From an uncultured Collinsella sp. (GTDB lineage Bacteria; Actinomycetota; Coriobacteriia; Coriobacteriales; Coriobacteriaceae), in NCBI GenBank assembly GCA_900556605.1, contig USPC01000008.1, positions 1 through 33,232 on the forward strand: a stretch of DNA of 33,232 nucleotides, in the 5' to 3' direction. Within the stretch, counting starts at the first letter, position 1, and each line of letters starts with the position of its first letter. Shown piece by piece: positions 17,635 to 25,301 of the stretch. The position numbers and the translations under genes were made by a program. The notes beneath the pieces were generated by a model, which was not told the DNA's origin, made no database searches, and saw only the letters and a list, made by a program, of their open reading frames with translations.

Positions 17635-19587
17635 CTACAAGTTCTTGACACCCATCGCGCGCATGGCGTTCAGGATGGCGATGATCGCCACGCCTACGTC
17701 GCCGAACACGGCAAGCCACATGTTGGCGATGCCCAGCGCTGCCAGCACAAGGATCAGCAGCTTAATACCCAGCGCAAAGATGATGTTCTGCCAAACAATC
17801 GACATGGTCTTGCGCGCCACGCGGATCGCGCGGGAGATGTTGGACGGTTTGTCGTCCATGAGCACCACGTCGGCGGCCTCAATCGCGGCGTCGGAACCCA
17901 TAGCGCCCATGGCAATGCCCACATCGGCGCGGGTGAGCACGGGCGCATCGTTGATGCCGTCGCCGACAAAGGTGAGCTTGCCCTTGCCCGATTCGGCTGC
18001 CAGCAGCGCTTCAACACGCTCGACCTTGTCGCCCGGCAGCAGCTGCGCGTGGAACTCGTCGAGCCCCAGCCGCTTGGCCACCGCAGCAGCCACTTCCTCG
18101 CGGTCGCCCGTGAGCATGACGGTGCGCTTGACGCCGGCGGCGTGCAGGTCGCGGATCGTCTGCTCGGCATCGGCCTTTATGGTGTCGGCAATTACAATGT
18201 GGCCGGCATAGATGCCATCGACTAGCACGTGGAGGATGGTGCCGACGACCTCGCAATCGGGTGCTTCGACTCCGGCCGCGGCGAGCATCTTTGCGTTGCC
18301 AACGACGACGTGCTTGCCGTCGATGGTTGCCGTCACGCCGTGGCCCGCGTCGTTGGCGGAGTTGCTAACGCGCTTGGGGTCGACCTCGCCCTGGTAGGCG
18401 ACACGTACGGACTGCGCGATGGGGTGATCGGAGAACGACTCAGCAAGGGCTGCGACTTCGAGCAACGACTGCTCGGTATAGCCGGCCTCGGGGTGTACCG
18501 CGACCACCGAGAACGTGCCGTTGGTGAGGGTGCCCGTCTTGTCAAAGACGACGGTGTCCACGTCGGCGAGCGTCTCGAGATAGTTAGAACCCTTGATGAG
18601 AACGCCCAGCTTGGACGCGCCGCCGATGCCGCCAAAGAAGCTCAGCGGCACGCTGATCACGAGCGCGCACGGGCAGCTGACGACCAGGAAGGTCAGGCCG
18701 CGCAGGATCCAGTCGGACCAGGCGCCGGTGACCAAGCCGCCGCCGAGCGCGAGTACCGCGGCAGCGCCGGTGACGGCGGGCGTGTAGACGCGGGCAAAGC
18801 GCGTGATGAAGTTCTCGGTACGCGCCTTCTTTTCGCTGGCGTTTTCTACGAGCTCCAGGACGCGCGCGACAGTGGACTCGCCAAATGGCTTGGTGGTGCG
18901 CACGTGGATGAGCCCCGTCATGTTGATGCAGCCGCTGATGATATCGTCGCCGGACTTGGCGGGGCGGGGGACTGACTCGCCCGTGAGCGCGGCGGTGTCG
19001 AGTTGCGTCTCGCCCTCGACGATGACGCCGTCGATGGGCACGCGCTCACCGGGCTTGACCACGATCACGGTGCCGACCGCGATGTCATCGGGGAAGACCT
19101 GCTCGAGTGTGCCGTCGGGCTGCTCGACGTTAGCGTAGTCGGGCGCGATGTCCATCATGGCACTGATCGACTTGCGGCTCTTGCCCACGGCGTACGCCTG
19201 GAACAGCTCGCCGACCTGGTAGAACAGCATGACGGCGGCGCCCTCGGCCATGTGCGGGTCGGTATCGGGGAAGAGCACCATGGCAAACGCGCCGATGGTC
19301 GCGACTGCCATAAGGAAACTCTCGTCGAAGGCCTTGCCGCGGCGGATGTTATTGAATGCCTTTTGCAGCACGTCGTAGCCGGCAATCAAAAACGGTATGA
19401 GGAACAGCATAAAGCTGGCGTAGATGTCGCCCGGGGTACCGAATGCGGCGGTGAGGGTGCCGAACTCATCGAGGGCGTACACCACGGCAAAAATGCCCAG
19501 CGCTACCAGGATGCGGTTGCGCTTATGCTCGAGTGACTCTTTCTTCTTGCGCTTCTTCTTTTTCTTCTTGGGGTCGGCGGTGGCCAT
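17635..19587 (-). CDS. P1B-type zinc/cadmium/lead-exporting ATPase
   Basis: A 650-residue inner-membrane heavy-metal pump. Visible: actuator TGES (202-205), metal-path motif SCPCALVISVP (CPC at 305-307), phosphorylation site DKTGTLTNG (Asp349), the SDHP motif of the N domain, GDGINDAPVL hinge, and in the last helices IKLLIL plus AVFGDVG, whose Lys and Asp mark the P1B-2 (Zn/Cd/Pb) subgroup. Unusually it has no fused N-terminal HMA domain: the N-terminus is a Lys-rich tail (residues 6-16), and a separate HMA protein is encoded just upstream. The ATG at 19587 follows GGGAGGATA. An ArsR-type operator lies in its own 5' region (19612-19634), so it can be regulated separately from the arsR-HMA unit. 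Confidence 0.95.
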   Translation of the reverse strand: MATADPKKKKKKRKKKESLEHKRNRILVALGIFAVVYALDEFGTLTAAFGTPGDIYASFMLFLIPFLIAGYDVLQKAFNNIRRGKAFDESFLMAVATIGAFAMVLFPDTDPHMAEGAAVMLFYQVGELFQAYAVGKSRKSISAMMDIAPDYANVEQPDGTLEQVFPDDIAVGTVIVVKPGERVPIDGVIVEGETQLDTAALTGESVPRPAKSGDDIISGCINMTGLIHVRTTKPFGESTVARVLELVENASEKKARTENFITRFARVYTPAVTGAAAVLALGGGLVTGAWSDWILRGLTFLVVSCPCALVISVPLSFFGGIGGASKLGVLIKGSNYLETLADVDTVVFDKTGTLTNGTFSVVAVHPEAGYTEQSLLEVAALAESFSDHPIAQSVRVAYQGEVDPKRVSNSANDAGHGVTATIDGKHVVVGNAKMLAAAGVEAPDCEVVGTILHVLVDGIYAGHIVIADTIKADAEQTIRDLHAAGVKRTVMLTGDREEVAAAVAKRLGLDEFHAQLLPGDKVERVEALLAAESGKGKLTFVGDGINDAPVLTRADVGIAMGAMGSDAAIEAADVVLMDDKPSNISRAIRVARKTMSIVWQNIIFALGIKLLILVLAALGIANMWLAVFGDVGVAIIAILNAMRAMGVKNL

Positions 19588-19611
19588 GACTCGTATCCTC
19601 CCATTTGAATG

Positions 19612-19634
19612 TATGAACACTCGCTCATATAATT
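19612..19634 (-). promoter_or_regulatory. ArsR-type operator before the zinc ATPase gene
   Basis: TATGAACACTCGCTCATATA matches the site at 20351-20370 at 18 of 20 positions. It has the imperfect dyad form typical of SmtB/CzrA operators (TATGAACA ... CTCATATA). It lies 25 nt upstream of the ATPase start, so repressor binding would block initiation or elongation. Confidence 0.75.
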
Positions 19635-19640
19635 TCGCGA

Positions 19641-19668
19641 GCAAAGGCCGCTGCAATCGCGGCCTTGC
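19641..19668 (-). terminator. hairpin between the HMA gene and the zinc ATPase
   Basis: GCAAAGGCCGC (19641-19651) pairs with GCGGCCTTGC (19659-19668), with one bulge. The minus-strand 3' side has only TTTG, not a long U-run, so it may be a weak terminator or RNA processing element that lets ATPase expression differ from that of arsR and the HMA gene. Confidence 0.4.
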
Positions 19669-19687
19669 AGGTTGGCGTAAACCTGGG

Positions 19688-19906
19688 CTAGAGAATGATC
19701 TCGCAGTCCGGCTCGGCGTCGGCCGTAAACTCTACAACGCGGTTGAGCACCTCGTCGAACTCAGCATCATCGGCCTCGAGCGTCAGCTTCTGGGTCATAA
19801 AGTTGACGGACACGGATTTGACGCCCTCGAGCTTGGCCAGCTCGTCCTGAAGCTCACGCGCGCAGTTGGCGCAGTCGATCTCGTCGAGTTTAAACTGCTT
19901 TTTCAT
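19688..19906 (-). CDS. free-standing HMA-domain metal-binding protein
   Basis: A 72-residue single heavy-metal-associated domain with the ferredoxin-like pattern and metal motif DCANCARELQ (Cys12 and Cys15; the family form is CxxC). The rest fits the fold: LAKLEGVKSVSVNFMTQKLTLEADDAEFDEVLNRVVE. A further Cys close to the C-terminus (DCEIIL) could join the site. It has its own ribosome binding site (GAAAGGAACC). It lies between the ArsR repressor and the ATPase on the same strand. Because the pump has no HMA domain of its own, this protein probably delivers metal to it or replaces the regulatory domain. Confidence 0.9.
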   Translation of the reverse strand: MKKQFKLDEIDCANCARELQDELAKLEGVKSVSVNFMTQKLTLEADDAEFDEVLNRVVEFTADAEPDCEIIL

Positions 19907-19969
19907 GGTGGGTTCCTTTCTCTGTATTTGCGGCTTGGGTGCAGGCCGCGCTGGTACCGTGGTTGGTCG

Positions 19970-20335
19970 CTATTCGCAGATATGGCTCATGCCCTGGTTG
20001 AGCATGGTGTAGACGTGGTCGTCGGCGAGCGAGTAGAGGATATTGCGCCCGTCGCGCCGGAATTTAACCAGGTGCGACTGCTTAAGCGTGCGCAGCTGGT
20101 GCGATACTGCCGACTGCGAGGTTTCGGTCGCTTCGGCGATGTCTGCCACGCAGAGCTCGCGGCCCATGAGGGCGTAGAGGATCTTGATACGCGTGGTGTC
20201 GCTGAAGACCTTGAACAGGTCCGCGAGGTCGTAGAGAAGCTCCTCGTCGGGAAGGTCCTCGGGCGAGCAGGTGGTCGGGATCGCGGGTTCGGTGGCCTCG
20301 ATGTCGAGTTTCGTTTCATCAACGCGGATGCTCAT
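19970..20335 (-). CDS. ArsR/SmtB-family zinc-type repressor
   Basis: A 121-residue winged-helix repressor that leaves DNA when it binds metal. The recognition helix is SQSAVSHQLRTLKQSHLV, followed by the wing FRRDGRNILYSL. The alpha-5 dimer-interface site is intact: Asp105-x-His107-x10-His118-x2-Glu121, the pattern of Zn/Co sensors such as CzrA and SmtB. The alpha-3 site is only partial (LCVAD instead of CxC). A Cys near 23 lies in the extended N-terminus. The start is supported by GAAAGGATATTGC. It heads a unit with the HMA gene and is probably autoregulated through 20351-20405, and controls the ATPase through 19612-19634. Confidence 0.95.
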   Translation of the reverse strand: MSIRVDETKLDIEATEPAIPTTCSPEDLPDEELLYDLADLFKVFSDTTRIKILYALMGRELCVADIAEATETSQSAVSHQLRTLKQSHLVKFRRDGRNILYSLADDHVYTMLNQGMSHICE

Positions 20336-20350
20336 TGCAATATCCTTTCA

Positions 20351-20409
20351 TATGAACATGCGCTCATATAATTTACTTTCGATTATATGAGTGTATGTTC
20401 ATATGTCAA
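20351..20409 (-). promoter_or_regulatory. arsR promoter with two operators
   Basis: On the minus strand TTGACA (20409-20404) and TATAAT (20387-20382) are perfect sigma-70 type hexamers spaced by 16 bp. One operator (20385-20404, TATGAACATACACTCATATA on the minus strand) fills the spacer and overlaps the -10. A second copy in the opposite orientation (20351-20370, TATGAACATGCGCTCATATA on the plus strand) covers the transcript start to ribosome binding site region. Both match the ATPase operator at 19612. Confidence 0.88.
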
Positions 20410-20724
20410 TACAATTTGCGTTAATTTCGATGACTGCTTGCCGCCTCTGCGATTTTCTGTGGGTTGGGAGACATCGACGCAATGCTCGCCAACATATTTC
20501 GAGATGTTCGGCTAGCATGCTAAGAAAGCCACCTTGAGAAGCATTAGAACTGTTCATATTTGTACTTTATCGTGTCAAATACCGCGAGAATCAGTTCTTC
20601 CTCTACGGGAGTTTCTGCAGAATCAGTTTTATCTAAAGTTATATTGAGCATTGCTGCAGCCAATCTGGCACATCGGTGGCCGAATAAGTCGAAAAATGTA
20701 GGTGGACATCCGCAGAGATCGCCT
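20410..20724. other. gene-free AT-rich stretch with two copies of a short repeat
   Basis: This stretch holds no gene I can support. Repeat copy A (20487-20515, CTCGCCAACATATTTCGAGA then TGTTCGGCT) and copy B in reverse orientation (20678-20706, core CCACCTACATTTTTCGA on the minus strand) lie 160 bp apart. A small minus-strand reading frame over 20544-20744 would begin with TTG, overlap the upstream gene and include copy B, so it is not credited. Confidence 0.6.
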
Positions 20725-21933
20725 TTAGAAGAGCGAATTCTCAATTAGATCAATAATCGTGTCGTCTTCCGTGCGGTTTTCATCGATTTTTGCGAACATG
20801 TCGCATTCCCAAGCCCCATTGATTTCCTCAGCAAGGGCCCCGACGTGTTGCATGTCGTCGGGTTCGGGCACATCGTTGATGCTCGGGTCATCAGCTTGCG
20901 GATATTGGCTTGCAATTTCGCGCTTGGCGGCCTCTTCTTCTTTGAGTGTCTCCAGGACGCGGCGACCGTATTCGAAGTAGCGCCGCAAGACAAATTGACG
21001 AAGAGTTTCTTGCAGGATGGCGAAGTTATCCGGGAGTCGACCGGGCCATATCTTCTCGCGAATGCGAATCGCTTCCATGACCCGTTTAAAAGCGGACTGC
21101 TTGAAAAACGAATGACGATTAACTGTGATAACGGCATATCCCATGTTTCGCAGCGTGTTTCGGCGCTCCTCGTCAATTGATTGCTGCTCGGGTTCGTCGT
21201 GGTAAAAGCCGTTGTATTCGATATCGGTCATCGAATTTTCGAGCAGCGCGTCGAGGTAGAAAACCGTCCGTCGCGTTAGGGCGGCGTATCTTTTGGGGAC
21301 TGAGATCGGATAATCCGTTTTGATAGCGCGTATGGCTAAGCCACCCATTGACTTGGGCATTGTCAGCATCATGACAAACGCCGTTTCGAGTGGGGAGCGA
21401 CAGCCTTCGTGTACATAAGAAAGTGCCTTAAGTGCTTTATTAGATCCACGATACCCCGGTGCCTCTGAAAAGAAGGCTCTGAGCTCTTCAACGCTGGTTA
21501 GGGCTGGGCGCTCGCGATATTGAGTTTCGTCGGACGTTCCAAGCGCGTAGGAGCCGCAGATTTCAAAGTAATACTCAACGAGCTCCGAAAGGTTGAGGTC
21601 GGCTGTTGCTTCTAACGCGCACAGCTTGATATCGACGATGTAGACGTTCGGCTCGAGTTCTAGGTAGCTTTCTGCATCAAACGTATAGCGCGTGCAGTGG
21701 CAGATGCAGCCCTTGCGGTGCCTTTTGGCATTATTGGAAAACGTCAGCACATGGATACGTTCAGAATCGACATTCTTTCTGTTGAGCCATGCTCGTGCCG
21801 CTTCCAGGTCGGACGTGGTCGGCGCAGACACCCTGATCTTTTCCATAGGTATGGGACCGGTCGCGTAGCTTGCGAGCGAGTTGGCTGTTTGGTATACAGC
21901 GCGTGCCGTGGTATGTGACAGAATGATTCCCAT
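20725..21933 (-). CDS. uncharacterised protein with endonuclease-like C-terminal domain
   Basis: I do not recognise a named family for this 402-residue protein. Residues 1-130 contain a Cys/His patch (GCICHCTRY) and a segment like abortive-infection/AbiEi-type proteins (ALEATADLNLSELVEYYFEICGSYAL). Residues about 245-315 resemble Vsr/DUF559 endonucleases: FYLDALLENSMTDIEYNG, then YHDEPEQQSIDEERRNTLRNMGYAVITVNRHSF, giving possible Asp and Glu metal ligands and the usual dimer of strand-helix-strand. The C-terminal 80 residues are charged. The start chosen is ATG 21933; in-frame codons reach 22155 but have no clear ribosome binding site and run into a repeat. Markedly AT-richer than neighbours and flanked by repeats, so probably acquired. 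Confidence 0.6.
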   Translation of the reverse strand: MGIILSHTTARAVYQTANSLASYATGPIPMEKIRVSAPTTSDLEAARAWLNRKNVDSERIHVLTFSNNAKRHRKGCICHCTRYTFDAESYLELEPNVYIVDIKLCALEATADLNLSELVEYYFEICGSYALGTSDETQYRERPALTSVEELRAFFSEAPGYRGSNKALKALSYVHEGCRSPLETAFVMMLTMPKSMGGLAIRAIKTDYPISVPKRYAALTRRTVFYLDALLENSMTDIEYNGFYHDEPEQQSIDEERRNTLRNMGYAVITVNRHSFFKQSAFKRVMEAIRIREKIWPGRLPDNFAILQETLRQFVLRRYFEYGRRVLETLKEEEAAKREIASQYPQADDPSINDVPEPDDMQHVGALAEEINGAWECDMFAKIDENRTEDDTIIDLIENSLF

Positions 21934-22141
21934 ACGCGCATGATGGCATAGCGGACGCCGCATACGCCCGAAACTTCGGGCAACGGTATTGGGGCGCGGC
22001 TTATCTTCTGCGAACGGTGGGTTTTTGAGCTGTCGTATTGAGGGAGCAGCTTTGGCTGGGGAGGTTTCTGCCGGCTGCCCCTTTTTGATGAACTTTAGTT
22101 GCGGATTCGTAGCTTCTAAGCGTTTTTGCCGACCGCTCAGA

Positions 22142-22335
22142 TGCCTCACCAACATAATTTGAGTTATTCGGCCTTATCCTATACAAATGGTGCGATCGCA
22201 ACGTCCTATTCGAATTGATTCAGGTAGATTTATGGGGCTTGGTTGCGAAATTAAGGCGATTTTAGCTTCGATTGCGGTTCAAGGGGCCTTGACTAGTGGT
22301 TCAGCTGGCCGAACAACTCGAAAAATGTAGGTGGG
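22142..22335. repeat. second inverted pair of the CCACCTACATTTTTCGA repeat
   Basis: Copy C (22142-22173, CTCACCAACATAATTTGAGT then TATTCGGCC) and reverse copy D (22307-22335, minus strand CCCACCTACATTTTTCGAGT then TGTTCGGCC) lie about 130 bp apart. With copies A and B they bracket the endonuclease-like gene on both sides. The interiors of the two pairs are not alike. No gene is seen in 22156-22483. Confidence 0.65.
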
Positions 22336-22382
22336 CCAACCTGCCGACTATGTGAAGCACGCGTATTTGCTCGTTTTGATGA

Positions 22383-22418
22383 AAACTAGGGTGCAGCCAT
22401 AAGGCTGCGCCCTAGTTT
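22383..22418 (-). terminator. bidirectional terminator hairpin after the exonuclease gene
   Basis: AAACTAGGGTGCAGCC (22383-22398) pairs with GGCTGCGCCCTAGTTT (22403-22418) around ATAA, with one mismatch. On the minus strand the stem is followed by TTTCATC. It is 65 nt beyond the exonuclease stop at 22484. Confidence 0.75.
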
Positions 22419-22483
22419 ACTGCGTGTCGGTGTGCCCAGACGGATTGCGCTGTGCCTGGCAGGCGCTCCCGCAGATGGATCGG

Positions 22484-23452
22484 TTATTTCGCGAATAGGT
22501 TCTTGAGGTTGAACTCGGCTTGGACGGTGCGGAGCATGAGGTCGGTGTCGTCCAGGCCCAGATGCTGCTCGTTGGCGTCGGCGGCGAGGGTGCCGCGGCG
22601 GCGGGCCCAGTTCTCGAGCGCTGCGGGGGCGGACTCGCGGGGGAGCGAGCGGACGTCGGCATCCAGGCTACGGCAGATCTGGCGCGAGTCGATGACGATA
22701 ATCTTGCCGGCGCGGCGTGCCTCGGCGTAACCGTCCAGATGAATTTTGAACCAACTGTCCTCGAACGCGGCGTTATGCGCCATGTACGGGTACTTCTTCA
22801 TAAGCTTGAGCAGCTGCTTTTGCAGCTCTTTGTTCTCGCGGAAGGGCGTTTTGCCGTCGATGTCGTCCCAGGTGATGTGGTGGATATTCGACAGCGGCAC
22901 ATCCTCGCCGCGGTAGATATCGGGCAGGCCGCAGTAGTGTGCCTCGGCGTCGTGCGGGACGGCGTCGCTGGTGAGCTCCATGATCTCCCAGCCCACGTTG
23001 ATGATGTAGCCGCGCTCGGGTGCACGGCCGGTGGTCTCGATGTCGATGCCGAGCACGGTGCCCTGGATAGGCTTGCGGGCGTACGCCACGCCGAGCGCGT
23101 CGCGGTCGCCGCGGATCTCGCGCATGACGGACGCGGCGGTGCGCTTTTGCATCTTGCCGATGGCGGCGCAGGTGTCGGCATCGGACAGGCCGCGCGAAAG
23201 CGTCGCGGGCGTCACGTTGCGCAGGCGTGCCTCGCCAATCTGGTCGCACAGGTCGCGGTTGCGATCGGCAAGGTCGCGCACGGTGGCAAAGTCGAAGCCG
23301 GGGTCGCCCTCGGCGGTAAAGTACTCGGTTTCGAGCACCTTAAGGGCCTCTTCGCCCTTCTGGCGCTCGGACTCCATGGCGCCATGATCGCCATAGATAA
23401 ACATGGGAATAAACGGCTGGCGCTCGTATTCGAGTGCTTGTGAAACGTTCAT
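22484..23452 (-). CDS. DnaQ-like DEDDh 3'-5' exonuclease
   Basis: A 322-residue protein. The first 125 residues are helical and unassigned (charged, KGEEALKVLETEYF), followed by an exonuclease domain. Motif I is VLGIDIETTG (Asp137, Glu139), motif II HNAAFEDSW (Asp232) and motif III EQHLGLDDT (His297, Asp302), the DEDDh set of DnaQ-type nucleases. It resembles DNA polymerase III epsilon and related proofreading/repair exonucleases rather than RNase T, but the role is not established. The ATG at 23452 has AAGGAG upstream at good spacing. Divergent from the metal exporter gene, and followed by a terminator. Confidence 0.87.
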   Translation of the reverse strand: MNVSQALEYERQPFIPMFIYGDHGAMESERQKGEEALKVLETEYFTAEGDPGFDFATVRDLADRNRDLCDQIGEARLRNVTPATLSRGLSDADTCAAIGKMQKRTAASVMREIRGDRDALGVAYARKPIQGTVLGIDIETTGRAPERGYIINVGWEIMELTSDAVPHDAEAHYCGLPDIYRGEDVPLSNIHHITWDDIDGKTPFRENKELQKQLLKLMKKYPYMAHNAAFEDSWFKIHLDGYAEARRAGKIIVIDSRQICRSLDADVRSLPRESAPAALENWARRRGTLAADANEQHLGLDDTDLMLRTVQAEFNLKNLFAK

Positions 23453-23522
23453 ATAACTGCTCCTTGGATGGGCCGCGTCGTGCGGCTTTGAGTCATTAAG
23501 ATGTGGCGAGATGATAGTTTAC

Positions 23523-23575
23523 CATGGGCAACTATTGGCATCGCGCCTAGGATAACTACAATACCCTAGTTGACC
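23523..23575 (+). promoter_or_regulatory. candidate metalloregulator sites before the exporter gene
   Basis: CATGGGCAACTATTGG (23523-23538) differs at few positions from CATGGGCAACTTTTGC (16905-16920) in front of the DtxR-type gene. Following it is CTAGGATAACTACAATACCC then TAGTTGACC, with inverted ACTA/TAGT arms. The sites lie in the divergent region between the exonuclease (minus) and the exporter (plus). Confidence 0.45.
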
Positions 23576-23624
23576 GCTAGGACTTTTACAATGCTGCCGA
23601 AAGACACGAAAGGTTCCATCCGTC

Positions 23625-24713
23625 ATGGGTTTGTTGATTGATATTCTGCTCGACGCCGGCAAGGACACGCTCTCGCTGGTGCCGTTTTTGTTGGTGACAT
23701 ATCTGGCCCTCGAGACGCTCGAGCATGTTGCGGGCAACCGCGTTAACGGCGCCATCAAGCGTGCCGGAGCCGCGGGCCCCGTGGTTGGCTCGTTGCTGGG
23801 CATGGTGCCGCAGTGCGGCTTTTCGGCCATGGCGGCAACGCTGTACGCCGGTCGCGTCGTGACCTTGGGCACGTTGGTGGCGGTGTTCCTTTCGACCTCC
23901 GATGAGATGCTGCCGCTGCTACTTGCCGAGCAGGTTCCCGTGCAGACCATGGCGATGCTTTTGGCTTCGAAGGCACTGATCGCGCTGGTCACGGGCTTTA
24001 TCGTGGACGCGGCCATTCGCGGCCTGCGTCGTAACGCTCGCGCGCATGCGGCGATTCGCCGTACCGTGCTGGGGACCGCTTCCAATCCGGCTCATGTGAA
24101 CTGCGCGCACGACGACCATACCGGGGGCGACATCATTGATGAAGTGGCCGAGGCGGGCGTGAGCGCCGATCACATCCATGAGCTGTGCGAGCGCGACCAT
24201 TGCGGTTGCGATGAAGACGAGGACGAGTACGAACACGGACATGGACACGATCACGGTCATGGGGGCGAGCATGAACACCATGATGGCCACGGTCACTCCC
24301 ACTCTCACGAGAGCGCGCCCCTCCTGTCGATTATTCGCAGCGCCATCTCGCACACCGTGCAGGTATCGGTATTCATTTTTCTGGTGACGCTGATTCTGGT
24401 CGCCGTGCTCGAGACCTTCGGCGAGTCCGCGATCGAGCAGTTCCTGCGTGGCAACGAGACGCTCGCCGTCCTGGGTTCGGCGCTTGTCGGCCTGATTCCC
24501 AACTGCTCGGCCAGCGTCGTCATCACACAACTGTACCTGGAAGGCGCGCTGCAGCTGGCCCCGATGCTCGCCGGCACGCTCATCTCTGCTGGTGTGGGCT
24601 ACCTGGTGCTGTTCCGCACCAACCGCAGCGCCCGCGAAAACGTCCTGTTCCTGATCATGATGTACGTCATCGGTGCCGGCTGGGGCCTCATCCTATCCGC
24701 CGTTGGCCTTTAA
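23625..24713 (+). CDS. putative Mn/heavy-metal exporter (ArsP_2, PF11449 type)
   Basis: A 362-residue membrane protein made of two related halves joined by a His-rich cytoplasmic-type loop (about residues 195-230: HGHGHDHGHGGEHEHHDGHG, many Asp/Glu before it). Half 1 has LVPFLLVTYLALETLEHVAG and MVPQCGFSAMAATLYAG; half 2 repeats the pattern with GLIPNCSASVVITQLYLEGALQLAPMLAGTLISAG. This duplication and the PQC/PNC motifs fit the putative 10-TM metal exporter family PF11449, often annotated as manganese transporter or arsenic efflux protein. The substrate is not proven; the His-rich loop favours a divalent cation. The ATG at 23625 has GAAAGG upstream at wide spacing. The upstream sites similar to those of the DtxR-type gene suggest metal-dependent control. 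Confidence 0.8.
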   Translation: MGLLIDILLDAGKDTLSLVPFLLVTYLALETLEHVAGNRVNGAIKRAGAAGPVVGSLLGMVPQCGFSAMAATLYAGRVVTLGTLVAVFLSTSDEMLPLLLAEQVPVQTMAMLLASKALIALVTGFIVDAAIRGLRRNARAHAAIRRTVLGTASNPAHVNCAHDDHTGGDIIDEVAEAGVSADHIHELCERDHCGCDEDEDEYEHGHGHDHGHGGEHEHHDGHGHSHSHESAPLLSIIRSAISHTVQVSVFIFLVTLILVAVLETFGESAIEQFLRGNETLAVLGSALVGLIPNCSASVVITQLYLEGALQLAPMLAGTLISAGVGYLVLFRTNRSARENVLFLIMMYVIGAGWGLILSAVGL

Positions 24714-24818
24714 GTAGATTATTGGGACATGTCTTACGATCTACCTCTGTGACCAGGGCATTCCCCGCTGCCAAAACAAAAAGGTAGATTTTTAGGCATG
24801 TCCCAAAAATCTACCTTG
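24712..24818. repeat. inverted pair of GGGACATG palindromic units
   Basis: Unit 1 (24712-24747) is a GTAGAT/ATCTAC hairpin around GGGACATGTC. Unit 2 (24781-24817) has a perfect 13-bp stem AAGGTAGATTTTT/AAAAATCTACCTT; its reverse complement matches unit 1 over most of its length (GGGACATG in the loop). This is the arrangement of BIME-type pairs of REP-like units. On the minus strand unit 2 is followed by TTTTGTTTT, so it probably terminates the DUF188/HdeD operon. Confidence 0.8.
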
Positions 24819-24819
24819 G

Positions 24820-25301
24820 TTAGCGCAGCAGCTCGGTGAGGTTTCGCTTAAAACGAGCGCGGTCTTCGCTGGTAAATGCCGCCGGTCCGCGAGTGCGTCC
24901 GCCGGCGCGGCGCACCTTTTTTCCTCGTGGCGAATAAACAGTTGCATGTCGATGGTCGCCTTGTCGTAGACGCGCCCGCGCACACCGATTGCGGCGGCAT
25001 CGCGGCCGAGCACCATGCTCGCCAAGCCAATGTCCTGCGTCACGACTACGTCGCCCGCCTGCAGGCGTTCGACAATGGCAAAGTCGGCGCTGTCGGCGCC
25101 CACGCTCACATCGAGCGTCGTGACCCAAAAGCCGCGTCGCGCGTGCTCGGCATCGCGCGGGTCGTCGCGGCGAATGTGCCGTTCCAAGTTTTGCGTGCTG
25201 TTGCCGGCGATAACAACGGCGACGCCCGCCCGCCGCGCGCAGTCAATCGACTCGCGCGTGACCGGGCAGGCGTCGGCATCAATAAAGAGCGTTCGCGGCA
25301 T
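24820..25301 (-). pseudogene. YaiI/YqxD (DUF188) family gene with a frameshift
   Basis: The first 130 codons encode a typical DUF188 protein, MPRTLFIDADACPVTRESI ... VVIAGNSTQN ... FWVTTLDVSVGADSADFAIVE ... DVVVTQDIGLASMVLGRDA. At six T on the plus strand (24917-24922, six A in the coding strand) the frame breaks. The annotated frame then reads on as KRCAAPADALADRRHLP and only stops in the repeat at 24792. The -1 frame instead gives the normal family end, KKVRRAGGRTRGPAAFTSED then RARFKRNLTELLR and TAA at 24820. One more A restores a full 160-residue protein. So this is an indel, from real mutation, sequencing or assembly error, or a phase-variable tract. The function of the family is unknown; the start at 25301 abuts the hdeD-like stop. 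Confidence 0.8.

Noticed and set aside
20544-20744. 66-codon minus-strand frame
   Set aside because: It would start with TTG, overlaps the endonuclease-like gene and reads through repeat copy B; no ribosome binding site.
23540-23624. yybP-ykoY manganese riboswitch before the exporter
   Set aside because: The leader is too short and lacks the conserved loops; operator-type sites explain the visible symmetry better.
24910-24930. Programmed -1 frameshift in the DUF188 gene
   Set aside because: The A-run is in the wrong phase for an X-XXY-YYZ slippery site, and no downstream stem-loop within the gene was seen; an indel is simpler.
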